Assembly (NCBI RefSeq): GCF_000820225.1
Contig: NZ_CDDK01000025.1
Span: 5,894 to 69,893, forward strand
DNA: 64,000 nt
DNA from: Aeromonas veronii bv. veronii
Lineage (GTDB): Bacteria > Pseudomonadota > Gammaproteobacteria > Enterobacterales > Aeromonadaceae
Direction: 5' to 3'
A program made the position numbers and the translations under genes. The notes under the pieces were generated by a model, which saw only the letters and a list, made by a program, of their open reading frames with translations, did no database searches and had not been told where the DNA came from. This document shows positions 37,839 through 46,632 of the stretch, piece by piece. The stretch's first letter is position 1; every line of letters begins with the position of its first letter.

Positions 37839-38384
37839 TCAATCGAGGGGGGCATTGTCCAGCGCGGGATCCTGCAAGGCCAGAGTGGTATGCACCACCG
37901 CCTCGAATCCGGCACCGGAGAGCGGCATATAGAAGCCACGCTGCCAGGTTTTTCCCGGCATCCAGATCTGGTCGATATCCACCACTATCTTGATGGGTCT
38001 GAGGGGCTGCCCCGGCTGCTGGATATAGATGCCGGGCGGTGTGGCGACTTTGGGAAAGCGGCGCAGGATCTGCTCGCTGCCATCCCCCTTGCCCGGGTTG
38101 AGCCGCACCGTCACCAGCCGGGCAAGCGGGCCAGCCATCTCCTTGCTCTGCCAGAATTTCTTCTCCAGATCGCCGCAGCGGCGGCACTTGGGGGTCTCCA
38201 GCACATAGAGCAGCGGATAGCCCAACGCCAGCGCCTGTTGCTGCGCCTGCTGATACCCATCGGCCCCCTGATACCAGGGATTGGCGGGCCCCTGTGATGA
38301 CGTTCCGGCAAAGAACCAAAACGCAACGCCCCCCACCACCATCAGCCCGACCGCGGCCAACGCCCCTTTCACCCACAGATTCAT
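37839..38384 (-). CDS. Membrane-anchored thioredoxin-like protein
   Basis: A 181-residue protein with one N-terminal transmembrane anchor (residues 5-27, GALAAVGLMVVGGVAFWFF) and an external domain. It contains a C-x-x-C motif in ETPKCRRCGDLEKKFW followed by VTVRLNPGKGDGSEQILRRFP and VATPPGIYIQ, where a cis-proline (TPPG) is expected in a thioredoxin fold. I do not recognise a named family. A periplasmic disulfide or protective redox role is inferred from the CRRC motif and topology. It converges on rimI. Confidence 0.7.
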   Translation of the reverse strand: MNLWVKGALAAVGLMVVGGVAFWFFAGTSSQGPANPWYQGADGYQQAQQQALALGYPLLYVLETPKCRRCGDLEKKFWQSKEMAGPLARLVTVRLNPGKGDGSEQILRRFPKVATPPGIYIQQPGQPLRPIKIVVDIDQIWMPGKTWQRGFYMPLSGAGFEAVVHTTLALQDPALDNAPLD

Positions 38385-38499
38385 ATCGTTAACCCTCTCT
38401 CTGCCTCCTAGCAGTATCGGCCAGTCTGCGCAAAGGGAGAGCTATTTGCGCTCTTTGTGATCCAAGACAAACGGCGAACACTTGTAAGCTGTAATGTTG

Positions 38500-38511
38500 G
38501 AGTTTAAACTC
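38500..38511. promoter_or_regulatory. 12-bp palindrome upstream of the acyl-CoA synthetase gene
   Basis: GAGTTTAAACTC is perfectly self-complementary and lies 58 bases before the ATG at 38570. A hairpin GCCC/GGGC sits at about 38528-38539. A fatty-acid-responsive repressor site is conceivable, but the sequence does not match E. coli FadR. Confidence 0.35.
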
Positions 38512-38569
38512 TAGCCCGATTTTTAGTGCCCTCGCGGGCGTACAACTGTAATTAAAGGATGTTTAACTG

Positions 38570-40360
38570 ATGCCGAAGCTTCATCTGGTTCGACTGATGC
38601 GTGAACGTATTGCCCAGCTTGGCAACAAGGCTGCCCTGCGGGTTCAGCAAGATGGCCAGTGGCGCGCCATCGGCTGGCGTACTCTGGGCCAGGCCATGGA
38701 CTACTGCGCACAGGCGCTGATCCGTGCCGGCCACCAGCCAACCGAGATGGTCGGCATCTATGCCCGCAACATGCCGGAGTGGACCCAGGCCGATCTCGGC
38801 ATCCTGGCCGCCCGCGGTGTCTGCGTCCCTATCTATCCCACCAGCACGCTCGATCAGCTGCGCTACATCGTCAAAGATGCCGGCATCAAGGTGCTGTTCG
38901 TTGGCGAACAACCTCAGTTCGATCAGGCGCTGCAACTGATTGAAAGCGGCGAGATCCGCCAGCTCATCGCCCTCGACGGCAGCGTCAACCTGCGCGGCTG
39001 CGAGCAGGCGAGCCACTTTCAGGAGTTTCTGGTCTCCGGCAACCATCAGCCCAGTGAGCAGGAGCTGCGCGAGCGGGAAACCCAGTACCGGATGGATGAT
39101 CTGCTGACCCTGATTTACACCTCCGGCACCACCGGCGAACCCAAGGGGGTCATGCTCGATTTCAGCAACATCGCCGCCTGTTTCGAGATGCACAACTGCC
39201 GCCTCGACCTCAATCAGCAGGATGTGTCGCTCTGCATGCTGCCGCTCAGCCACGTGTTCGAGCGGGCATGGAGCTATTACGTGCTCTACTGCGGCGCCGA
39301 GAACGTCTACATCCGCGATCCGCAGAAGGTAATGGATGTGATTGGCGAGGTGCAGCCGACCGTGATGTGTGCCGTGCCGCGCCTCTACGAGAAGGCCTAT
39401 GCCATGATCCAGGCCAAGGTGGCTCAAGCTCCGGCTCTGCGCCGTGCCCTGTTTGGCTGGGCGACCAAGGTTGGCAAGCAGATGGTTGCCACCCGTCAGG
39501 CTGGCAAGTCCGCCTCCCCGCTGCTCTACGGCCAGCTCTGGCTCGCCGAGCGGCTGGTGTTTCGCAAGCTGCGCGCCCGCTTTGGCGGCCGCACCCGCTT
39601 CCTGCCGGTGGCCGGTGCCCGTCTCGCCGACGATGTGAACCTCTTCTTCCAGGCGATGGGACTCAACCTCAAGTACGGCTACGGCATGACCGAAACCACC
39701 GCCACCGTCTGCTGCTACGAAGACAGCCAGTTCAAGCTCGGCTCCATCGGCACGGCACTGAACGGCATCGAGGTGAAGCTGGGTGAGAACAACGAACTGC
39801 TGGTGCGCTCCCCCACCGTGATGCGCGGCTACTACAACAAGCCGGACGCGACCGCCGAGGTGATGACCGAGGATGGCTTCCTGCGTACCGGCGATGCCGG
39901 TGAGCTCGACAGCCAGGGCAATATCTACTTCACCGAGCGTCTCAAGGAGCTGATGAAGACCTCCAACGGCAAGTACGTGGCACCGCAGCTGGTGGAAGGG
40001 ACCATCGGCAAGGATCGCTTTATCGAGCAGATCGCCATCGTCGCCGATGCCCGCCACTTCGTCTCTGCGCTGATCGTCCCCTGCTTCGAGTCGCTTGAGG
40101 AGTACGCCCGCTCCATCAACCTGCAGTACCAGTGCAAGACCGAGCTGCTGCGCCACTCCCGGGTGATGGAGTTCTTCGAAGCACGCATCGCCGACTTGCA
40201 AAAAGAGCTGGCCAAGTTCGAGCAGGTGAAGAAGTTCACACTGCTGCCGAGCGCCTTCTCCATGGAACTGGGTGAGCTGACCCCCACCATGAAGCTGCGC
40301 CGCAAGATCATTGAAGCCAAGTACCAGAGCGAAATCGAGGCGATGTATAACCACGTCTGA
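38570..40360 (+). CDS. Long-chain acyl-CoA synthetase (AMP-forming)
   Basis: A 596-residue adenylate-forming enzyme of the long-chain fatty acyl-CoA ligase group (FAA1/FadD15-like rather than E. coli FadD). The P-loop-like motif LTLIYTSGTTGEPKGVMLDF is near residues 180-198, a second motif reads YGYGMTETTATVCC, and RTGDAGELD plus LKELMKTSNGKYVAPQLVE are the hinge and ligase signatures. It activates fatty acids for degradation or membrane remodelling. AAAGGA precedes the ATG. It is monocistronic. Confidence 0.9.
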   Translation: MPKLHLVRLMRERIAQLGNKAALRVQQDGQWRAIGWRTLGQAMDYCAQALIRAGHQPTEMVGIYARNMPEWTQADLGILAARGVCVPIYPTSTLDQLRYIVKDAGIKVLFVGEQPQFDQALQLIESGEIRQLIALDGSVNLRGCEQASHFQEFLVSGNHQPSEQELRERETQYRMDDLLTLIYTSGTTGEPKGVMLDFSNIAACFEMHNCRLDLNQQDVSLCMLPLSHVFERAWSYYVLYCGAENVYIRDPQKVMDVIGEVQPTVMCAVPRLYEKAYAMIQAKVAQAPALRRALFGWATKVGKQMVATRQAGKSASPLLYGQLWLAERLVFRKLRARFGGRTRFLPVAGARLADDVNLFFQAMGLNLKYGYGMTETTATVCCYEDSQFKLGSIGTALNGIEVKLGENNELLVRSPTVMRGYYNKPDATAEVMTEDGFLRTGDAGELDSQGNIYFTERLKELMKTSNGKYVAPQLVEGTIGKDRFIEQIAIVADARHFVSALIVPCFESLEEYARSINLQYQCKTELLRHSRVMEFFEARIADLQKELAKFEQVKKFTLLPSAFSMELGELTPTMKLRRKIIEAKYQSEIEAMYNHV

Positions 40361-40382
40361 TATCGCTCAGGTTCAGAGGAAT

Positions 40383-40412
40383 AAAAAAGCCGCTCACTCG
40401 AGCGGCTTTTTG
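40383..40412. terminator. Bidirectional terminator between the acyl-CoA synthetase gene and gshA
   Basis: AGCCGCTC (40388-40395) pairs with GAGCGGCT (40400-40407) across ACTC. A-run on the left and T-run on the right give U-tracts on both strands, serving the convergent genes. Confidence 0.92.
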
Positions 40413-40441
40413 TTGGCACTTTGGTCGGTACGAACCCGCCT

Positions 40442-42040
40442 TCAGGCCGTGGTGGCACTGGTACCGAAGTAGTCGGCCAGGAAGTCATCGAACGACAGAC
40501 TGTCGCTGCGCTCGCGTTCGCGCTGCTTGGCCAGCGAATCCTTCGCCTCACCGGCAAAGTAGGCCTCATCCCAGTACTGCAGCTCCCCTGCCAGCAGCTC
40601 CTCGCGATAGCGGGTCGCCAGCTTGTCGCCATAGCAGCCGTTGTCCTTGCCGCTATCCAGCAACTCCCTGAGCATGCGGGCGGAGTAGGTGAGCTCGGGG
40701 TCGAGCAGCTTCTCGCGGTGCATCGCCAGCGTCTCGCGATAGCGGTTGCGGCCACAGCAGCGATCCAGCAGATCAGCCACCTGAGCTAGCTCGTCAAACA
40801 GTTTGAGACCGTACTCTTTGAGGCCAATGGCATTGCCCTGCTCATCTTCAAGCGTCAGGCCGGGACGACGTCCTTCCAGCACCACCTTGTTCTGGTTGCG
40901 GCGGTTGCGGGCAATCTCCTCGTCACTCAGCACCGGAGAGGGACGCAGCAGGCACCAGACCAGGAACAGATCGAAGAAGCGGATTTGATCTGCATCGATA
41001 CCGAGCGGGGTGAAGGGGTTGACGTCCACGGTACGCAGCTCGATGTATTCGATGCCGCGCTGATCCAGCGCATCCGAGGGCTTCTCGCCGCTGCGCGGGG
41101 TACGCTTGGGGCGGATCGGGGCGTAGAGCTCGTTCTCCAGCTGCAACACATTGTCGTTGAGCTGACGATACTCCCCATCCACCTTGACCCCGATCTTGGC
41201 AAAGTCGGGATTGTGGGTGTTGATGGCGCGGCGCAGGCTGCTGACATAAGCCGGCAGATTGTCGTGGCTGATCTTGAGCCCAGCCTGGGCGCTGTTGGTG
41301 TAACCGAGATCAGAGAGACGCAGCGCGGTGGCGTAAGGCAGATAGAGGGTGCCCTTGCCGGTCTTCTCGAACGGCAGGTTGCTCTTGCGCCCTTTGAGGA
41401 AGGATTCGCAGATGGCCGGTGAGGCGCCAAACAGATAGGGCACCAGCCAGCCGAAGCGGTAGACGTTGCGAATAAGCCCCATGTACTTGTCGGAGATAAA
41501 GCGCTGGCTGCAGCACCCTTCGCACACCAGATCCTGCCACTCGCTCCAGAAGCTGTCTGGCATGGAGAAGTTGAAGTGCACCCCAGCGATCACCTGCATC
41601 AGGCTGCCGTAGCGGTTCTTCAAGCCCTGACGGTAGAGGGTCTTCATCTTGCCGATATTGGAGCTGCCGTACTGGGCCAGCCGGATGCTCTCTTCCCCAC
41701 CGACGAAGCAGGGCATGGAGAGCGGCCAAATCCGCTCGTCACCCAGATGCTGAATCACATGATGATGGATATCGCCGAGCTGCTCCATCAGGCTGTCGAT
41801 GGAGTCGGTGGCCGGGGTAATGAACTCCAGCAGGCTCTCCGAGTAGTCGGTGGTGATATTGGGATGGGTCAGGGCCGAGCCCAGCGCCCGGGGATGGTCA
41901 CTCTGTGCGAGTCGGCCATCCGGCGTGATGCGCAGGCATTCACGTTCGATCCCGCGCCGGATCCCCTTGAGCGCGGTGAGACGCTCCGGTGATCCCAACG
42001 CATTCAGCAACTCGGTGAGCGACAAGCTTGTTGTAGTCAT
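40442..42040 (-). CDS. gshA: Glutamate--cysteine ligase
   Basis: GshA makes gamma-glutamylcysteine, the first and rate-limiting step of glutathione synthesis. The 532-residue product (518 in E. coli) contains KGIRRGIERECLRITPDGRLA near the N-terminus (catalytic acidic cluster), DYSESLLEFITP, FVGGEESIRLAQYGSSN and RGIEYIELRTVDVNPF, all typical of the proteobacterial enzyme. I chose ATG 42040; a GTG two codons upstream (42046) is an alternative. It follows the M16 peptidase gene on the same strand, with a G+C hairpin between. Confidence 0.96.
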   Translation of the reverse strand: MTTTSLSLTELLNALGSPERLTALKGIRRGIERECLRITPDGRLAQSDHPRALGSALTHPNITTDYSESLLEFITPATDSIDSLMEQLGDIHHHVIQHLGDERIWPLSMPCFVGGEESIRLAQYGSSNIGKMKTLYRQGLKNRYGSLMQVIAGVHFNFSMPDSFWSEWQDLVCEGCCSQRFISDKYMGLIRNVYRFGWLVPYLFGASPAICESFLKGRKSNLPFEKTGKGTLYLPYATALRLSDLGYTNSAQAGLKISHDNLPAYVSSLRRAINTHNPDFAKIGVKVDGEYRQLNDNVLQLENELYAPIRPKRTPRSGEKPSDALDQRGIEYIELRTVDVNPFTPLGIDADQIRFFDLFLVWCLLRPSPVLSDEEIARNRRNQNKVVLEGRRPGLTLEDEQGNAIGLKEYGLKLFDELAQVADLLDRCCGRNRYRETLAMHREKLLDPELTYSARMLRELLDSGKDNGCYGDKLATRYREELLAGELQYWDEAYFAGEAKDSLAKQRERERSDSLSFDDFLADYFGTSATTA

Positions 42041-42058
42041 ATTCACGGCTCATGTGAG

Positions 42059-42078
42059 GCCGCCCCATCCGGGGCGGC
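42059..42078. terminator. Hairpin between the M16 peptidase gene and gshA
   Basis: GCCGCCCC (42059-42066) pairs with GGGGCGGC (42071-42078) across ATCC. The U-tract is on the plus-strand side (CTCTTGATTTTT), not the direction of the flanking genes, so it is probably a processing or attenuating hairpin for the leftward mRNA. Confidence 0.45.
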
Positions 42079-42101
42079 TCTTGATTTTTATAAAGCGTCA
42101 G

Positions 42102-44915
42102 TTACGGCAACTGCAGCGGATAGATGGGAAGATGAAGCTCCTTCAGGGGTTTTTCAAGCTTTTGCTTGTCTCCCACCACCACGATCACCATGTCGGCCGG
42201 ATTGAGCCAACGGGCCGCACTGGCCTTCAGCGCCTCGGGCGACACCGTTTTGATCAGGTTGTTCTGGGCCTGCACATAGTCCGGTTTCAGGTCATACATC
42301 ACCATCTGCAGCAGGAAGCCCGCCTTCTGGCCCAAGGTCTCGTAAGAGAGGGCATCCTGTTGGGAGACAGCGCTGCGCATATAGGCCAGCTCCACCGGGG
42401 TCGGGCCGCTCTTGCGGTAGTTGTCCATCTCCTTGAGGAACTGGCGGATGGCATCCACAGTCGCATCGGCCCGCACATTGGCGCCGGTGGCGAAGGTGCC
42501 CACCTCGCGGTTGGCGGAGAAACCCGAGCTGGCTCCGTAGGTGTAGCCCTTGTCTTCCCGCAGGTTGAGGTTGATGCGGCTGTTGAAGTTGCCACCCAGG
42601 TTGAAGTTCATCAGCCCGGCGGTGAAGTAATCCCCCGTGGTATCGAACGGCATGGCGCGACGACCGATGCGGATCACCGACTGGGATGCCCCCGGCTTGT
42701 CGACCATATAGATACCCGGCTTGGCCTGCTCACCCTTGAGCTTGAGATCCCCCAGAGTCGGCGTGGCCCCCTTCCACTCGGTCAGGAAGCCAAGTTGCTC
42801 CTCGATCTGCTTCTGGCCCACATCACCGACCACCACCACTTTGGCGTTGGTGGGGTTGTAGTAGGCCTGATAGAAGTGCTTCACGTCCGCCAGGGTCAGC
42901 TTGGCCACATCGGCCGCAACCCCGTCGGTAGGTTGACCGAGGCGGTTCTGCTTGCCGTAGACCAGCTCGCGGAACGCCTGCCCGGCCAGCCACTCGGGCT
43001 GCTGCTGGGCCTGTTGCATCCCTTGCAGCAGCTGCGCCTTGACCCGCTCGAAGTCCGCCTCCCGCATGCCCGGGCGCTCCAGCACCTCGCGCACCAGCGC
43101 CAGGGTCTGGGGCAACTTGTCCGCCAGCGAGCTGACGGTGATCAGGTTGTTGTACTGGGCGCTGGAGACATCGATGGAAGATCCCAGCTTTTGCAGCTCG
43201 TCGCTCAGCTGAGCCTCGGTCAGGCGCACCGTGCCCTGCCCCATCATGGCGGCGGTCAGATTGGCCAGCCCAAGCTGTCCTTTATCTTCGGCACGAATAC
43301 CGCCCGGCAGGGCGATCATGATGGAGACCGCGGGGATCTCGTCACTCTTGGTGCCAATAATCTCGATGTTCTTGTCGAGCTTGCCGTGCCAGATGGCGGG
43401 CACCTTGACGCTCACCGCCTCGCCCGCCTTGGGCTGCACGCTGCGATCGAAATTGTCTTTTACCGGTCGTTCGGCCAGCGCCTCGTCATGCTTGCTGTAA
43501 TCCGGCAGCTCGCGCTTGGCGGGGGTAAAGTTCGGGGTGGCAACCTGCCACTCGGTCTTGCCCTTGGGCACCACGCTCAGCACCACCGCCGGCTTGCCGG
43601 CGATGAACTTGTCGTAGGCGGCCTTCACCTGCTCCGGTGTCACCTTGCCGATGGCATCCAGCGTCTTGAACACATAGTTGGGATCCTGGGCAAACACCTG
43701 ACCCATGGCGAGCTGGCTCACCTTGCCGGAGACGCTGTCCAGACCCCAGATGGCGGAGGCGCGGTACTTGGCGATCGCCTTCTCCAGATCTTCCGGCTTG
43801 AGGCCGCGCTGGGCGAACTCGCCGATCACCTTGTCCACCTCCCCCTTGAGGGTCTTGAGGCTGCCATCCTGCGACGGATTGGGGTAGGCGTAGACGGTCA
43901 GAGTACAGGCCAGCTCTTCGCAGTAGTGGGACGCCCCCACATCGATCGCCTTGCCGGTTTTCACCAGCGACTGGTAGAGCATGGAGCTGGCGGAACCGCC
44001 GAGTACGTCGGCAAACATGTCGAGCGCAGGCTCCTGCGGGTCACCAAGGGATACGGTGGGGTAGCTGATATAGAGCAGCGGCAGGTGCACCTTGTCCTGC
44101 AGCGTCACGTAACGGGTCTCGGGCAGAGTCACCGGCTTTGGCGTCGGCTCGGCCACGTCCGGGCCGCGCGGGATGGAGCCGAAGTACTTCTCGATCCATT
44201 CGAGGGCCTGCTTGCTGTCAAAGTCGCCGCCCAGAGTCAGGGTGGCGTTGTTGGGGCCATACCAGCGCAGGAAGAACTGCTTGAGGTCGTTCACATCGAC
44301 CCGGTCGAGATCTTCCACGTAACCGATAGGCTGCCAGGAGTAGGGGTGAGTACGTGGATAGAGCGCCTCCCCCACCTTCTCGCTCACCAGCCCGTACGGC
44401 TGGTTGTCGACCCGCTGGGCCCGCTCGTTCTTGACGGTGGCGCGCTGGATCTCGAACTTCTTCTGGCTCACCGCATCGAGCAGGAAGCCCATCCGATCCG
44501 CCTCCAGCCAGAGCACTTTTTCCAGCTGGTTGGCCGGCACAGTTTCGTAGTAGTTGGTGCGATCCTTGTTGGTGGTGCCGTTCATGTCGCCACCGGCCTC
44601 GTTGATGATCCGCATATGCTCCTGATCACCGACGTGTTTCGAGCCCTGGAACATCATGTGCTCGAAGAAGTGGGCGAAACCGGACTTGCCGACCGTCTCG
44701 CGGGATGAACCGACGTGATAGGTCACATCGAGGTGCACCAGCGGATCTGAGCGGTCGGGGGCCAGGATCACGGTCAGGCCGTTGTTCAGCTTGTACATCT
44801 GGTAGGGGATGGCGAGCTTGCCCTCCTCCTTGCCCTGTTCGGCAATCAGGGTCGGTGCCGCCAGCACCGGCAGGGTGAAGCCCAGCAGAATCGTTAAAGG
44901 TATGACTTTGTTCAC
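42102..44915 (-). CDS. Periplasmic M16 family zinc metallopeptidase (double domain)
   Basis: A 937-residue peptidase with a signal sequence (MNKVIPLTILLGFTLPVLAA). The first M16 domain has the inverted zinc motif H-x-x-E-H in GFAHFFEHMMFQGSKHVGD (about residues 80-98) and the downstream glutamate region EIQRATVKNERAQR. The second M16 half (from about 480) lacks the zinc motif but keeps the R/Y-containing NLGGNFNSRINLNLREDKGYTYG segment needed for substrate binding. It resembles insulinase/PqqL-type peptidases. The gene is in a leftward run with yqaA (27 bases upstream) and gshA downstream; a periplasmic oligopeptide-degrading role is inferred. Confidence 0.92.
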   Translation of the reverse strand: MNKVIPLTILLGFTLPVLAAPTLIAEQGKEEGKLAIPYQMYKLNNGLTVILAPDRSDPLVHLDVTYHVGSSRETVGKSGFAHFFEHMMFQGSKHVGDQEHMRIINEAGGDMNGTTNKDRTNYYETVPANQLEKVLWLEADRMGFLLDAVSQKKFEIQRATVKNERAQRVDNQPYGLVSEKVGEALYPRTHPYSWQPIGYVEDLDRVDVNDLKQFFLRWYGPNNATLTLGGDFDSKQALEWIEKYFGSIPRGPDVAEPTPKPVTLPETRYVTLQDKVHLPLLYISYPTVSLGDPQEPALDMFADVLGGSASSMLYQSLVKTGKAIDVGASHYCEELACTLTVYAYPNPSQDGSLKTLKGEVDKVIGEFAQRGLKPEDLEKAIAKYRASAIWGLDSVSGKVSQLAMGQVFAQDPNYVFKTLDAIGKVTPEQVKAAYDKFIAGKPAVVLSVVPKGKTEWQVATPNFTPAKRELPDYSKHDEALAERPVKDNFDRSVQPKAGEAVSVKVPAIWHGKLDKNIEIIGTKSDEIPAVSIMIALPGGIRAEDKGQLGLANLTAAMMGQGTVRLTEAQLSDELQKLGSSIDVSSAQYNNLITVSSLADKLPQTLALVREVLERPGMREADFERVKAQLLQGMQQAQQQPEWLAGQAFRELVYGKQNRLGQPTDGVAADVAKLTLADVKHFYQAYYNPTNAKVVVVGDVGQKQIEEQLGFLTEWKGATPTLGDLKLKGEQAKPGIYMVDKPGASQSVIRIGRRAMPFDTTGDYFTAGLMNFNLGGNFNSRINLNLREDKGYTYGASSGFSANREVGTFATGANVRADATVDAIRQFLKEMDNYRKSGPTPVELAYMRSAVSQQDALSYETLGQKAGFLLQMVMYDLKPDYVQAQNNLIKTVSPEALKASAARWLNPADMVIVVVGDKQKLEKPLKELHLPIYPLQLP

Positions 44916-44942
44916 GGTAACCTCGTGAGTGACAAAAACAGG

Positions 44943-45380
44943 CTAGAAAATGTGACTGGCCAGCAGAAAAACCAGGGCATAACGGAACAATTTGCCGAGC
45001 CCGATCAGAATGAGAGAGTGCCAGAAGGAGAGGCGCAGCCAACCGGCCAACAGACAGAGACCATCACCGACCACCGGCGTCCAGGCAAGCAGCAGACACC
45101 AGTGACCATGTTGTTTGAGCCAGCCTAAGGCTTTTTGTTCCCCACGGCCTTGAAAATCTTCCGGTTTTTTCTTGAAGGTGGCGAGCCAGCCGAGCCACCA
45201 GGTGGTCATGGAGCCGAGGGTATTGCCCAGCGTCGCCCACAGCAGCAGGCTCGCCATGCTCCACTCCCCCTTGGCCGCCATGGCCCCCAGCAGCACTTCG
45301 GAGCTACCGGGCAGCAGAGTGGCTGAGGTGAATGCGCTTAAAAAGAGCCACCCCAGCCCCATCTCCATCATCTCGCTCAT
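44943..45380 (-). CDS. yqaA: YqaA family (DedA-like) membrane protein
   Basis: A 145-residue inner-membrane protein of the YqaA/DedA-related (SNARE-associated/VTT) family. Diagnostic stretches are SATLLPGSSEVLLGAMAAKGE, LGNTLGSMTTWWLGW and LLLAWTPVVGDGLCLLAGWLRLSFW, with a C-terminal helix LGKLFRYALVFLLA. Its ATG overlaps the stop of the upstream oxidoreductase gene by four bases (ATGA). In E. coli yqaA is directly beside gshA; here an M16 peptidase gene separates them. Confidence 0.9.
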   Translation of the reverse strand: MSEMMEMGLGWLFLSAFTSATLLPGSSEVLLGAMAAKGEWSMASLLLWATLGNTLGSMTTWWLGWLATFKKKPEDFQGRGEQKALGWLKQHGHWCLLLAWTPVVGDGLCLLAGWLRLSFWHSLILIGLGKLFRYALVFLLASHIF

Positions 45381-46354
45381 CCGGGATAACCGTCGGCCGC
45401 AGGCATCCGCAGCAGCAGCTTGCCGCGCACATGGCCCCCTTCGATGGCCTGATGGGCCAGCGCCCCCTCGGCCAGGGGGAATTCACCGGCTAGGGTGACC
45501 TTTACCTCCCCCTGACGCAGCAGCATCAACATCTGACCCAGCTGCTTCTGGTCAGGGTGAACCAGCATGCCGACCACCTCGATCCCCGCCGCAGCCCCAG
45601 CATCCTTGATCTGCTGGGCAGTTATGGTGGGTACCGTCACCAAGCGGCCACCCGGTTTGACACAGGCCAGCGCCGCCTTGCCACTCTCGCCACCCACCAG
45701 ATCCAGCACCAGATCGACCTGACCGGCCTCTGCCACCACCCGTGCGGGCCAGTTCGCATCGTGGTAATCCACCATCCAGCGCGCCCCCAGTGCGTGCAGG
45801 AAGCCATGGTTGTCGGGGCTGGCGGTAGCCACCACCTCGGCGCCATAGGCGCTGGCAAACTGCACCGCCAGATGGCCGACACCACCGGCACCGGCGAGGA
45901 TCAATACCCGCTGACCGCTCTGGAGGCCGCCGTGCTCAAGCAGTCCCTGCCAGGCGGTGAGACCGGCCAGTGGCAACGCCGCCCCCTGCTGCAGGCTCAC
46001 CCCGTCGAGTTTGACCAGCTCGCTCTCGCTTGCCACCACAGACTCCCCGTAGCCACCTGCGGTAAGAGGAAAACCGACCATGCCGCACACCCGATCCCCC
46101 TCGACCAGCGAGGTTACGCCGGGGCCCACTTTCTCTACCACGCCGGAGACGTCATAACCCGGCGTCCAGGGCAGCTTGTCCTTGTTCTGGGCCGCCGCCC
46201 AACCGAGACCTCCGCGGGTTTTGGCATCGATAGGATTGACCCCCGCAAAGCAGATGCGCACCCGCACTTCGCCATCGGCTGGCACCTTATTGAGGGAAGG
46301 GTTGAGCTTGAGTACCGAGGGGTCACCGAATGCGGTAATCTGTAGTTGCGTCAT
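45377..46354 (-). CDS. NADP-dependent zinc-type alcohol dehydrogenase/quinone oxidoreductase family protein
   Basis: A 325-residue medium-chain dehydrogenase/reductase of the zinc-free quinone-oxidoreductase type. It has a GroES-like N-terminal half (EVRVRICFAGVNPIDAKTRGG, PWTPGYDVSGVVEKVGPGV, GDRVCGM) and a Rossmann motif LILAGAGGVGHLAVQFASAYGAEVVATAS (AxxGxVG) near residue 150. The ATG at 46354 gives the standard N-terminus MTQLQITAFG; a codon at 46366 is an alternative. It overlaps yqaA. The substrate is not predictable. Confidence 0.87.
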   Translation of the reverse strand: MTQLQITAFGDPSVLKLNPSLNKVPADGEVRVRICFAGVNPIDAKTRGGLGWAAAQNKDKLPWTPGYDVSGVVEKVGPGVTSLVEGDRVCGMVGFPLTAGGYGESVVASESELVKLDGVSLQQGAALPLAGLTAWQGLLEHGGLQSGQRVLILAGAGGVGHLAVQFASAYGAEVVATASPDNHGFLHALGARWMVDYHDANWPARVVAEAGQVDLVLDLVGGESGKAALACVKPGGRLVTVPTITAQQIKDAGAAAGIEVVGMLVHPDQKQLGQMLMLLRQGEVKVTLAGEFPLAEGALAHQAIEGGHVRGKLLLRMPAADGYPG

Positions 46355-46410
46355 TGCACAATCCATCCTGTTGATTGATCAAGGGTCAACAGAATAACAG
46401 CGAGGACACC

Positions 46411-46578
46411 ATGGCTCGAATGTTTCTTATTCCTCTGTTGCTGGCACTGGGGTGGTGGGCGTTTATGCTCTACTTCCGCATCCCGCTCAAACAGGGGGCC
46501 AAGGGGTTTTACTGGATCATCGGCATCGGTGGCGGACTGGCCGCCTTCCTCAGCCTGATGATGGTGCTGACTCACTGA
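46411..46578 (+). CDS. Small two-helix membrane protein
   Basis: A 55-residue protein with two predicted transmembrane helices (about 4-22 and 33-52) joined by RIPLKQGAKGFYW. GAGGAC lies seven bases before the ATG, and a good terminator follows, so it looks like a real small gene. I do not recognise a family. It is divergent from the oxidoreductase gene across 56 bases. Confidence 0.7.
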   Translation: MARMFLIPLLLALGWWAFMLYFRIPLKQGAKGFYWIIGIGGGLAAFLSLMMVLTH

Positions 46579-46602
46579 GTGCCACAGCCACTCGATAACG
46601 AA

Positions 46603-46630
46603 AAAGGCCACCGAGTTTCGGTGGCCTTCT
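46603..46630. terminator. Bidirectional terminator at 46.6 kb
   Basis: AAGGCCACCGA (46604-46614) pairs with TCGGTGGCCTT (46618-46628) across GTT, with an A-run to the left. It separates the small membrane protein gene from the convergent membrane/coiled-coil gene and gives the latter a good U-tract. Confidence 0.9.
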
Positions 46631-46632
46631 CA

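Noticed and set aside
38552-40354. 600-codon minus-strand frame over the acyl-CoA synthetase gene
   Set aside because: Shadow of a clear adenylate-forming enzyme; no ribosome-binding site or similarity.
41850-44708. Long open frame (952 codons) on the plus strand
   Set aside because: It lies entirely antisense to the M16 peptidase and the 5' part of gshA, is rich in His/Leu/Gly/Arg, lacks a ribosome-binding site and matches no family; it is a high-G+C shadow.
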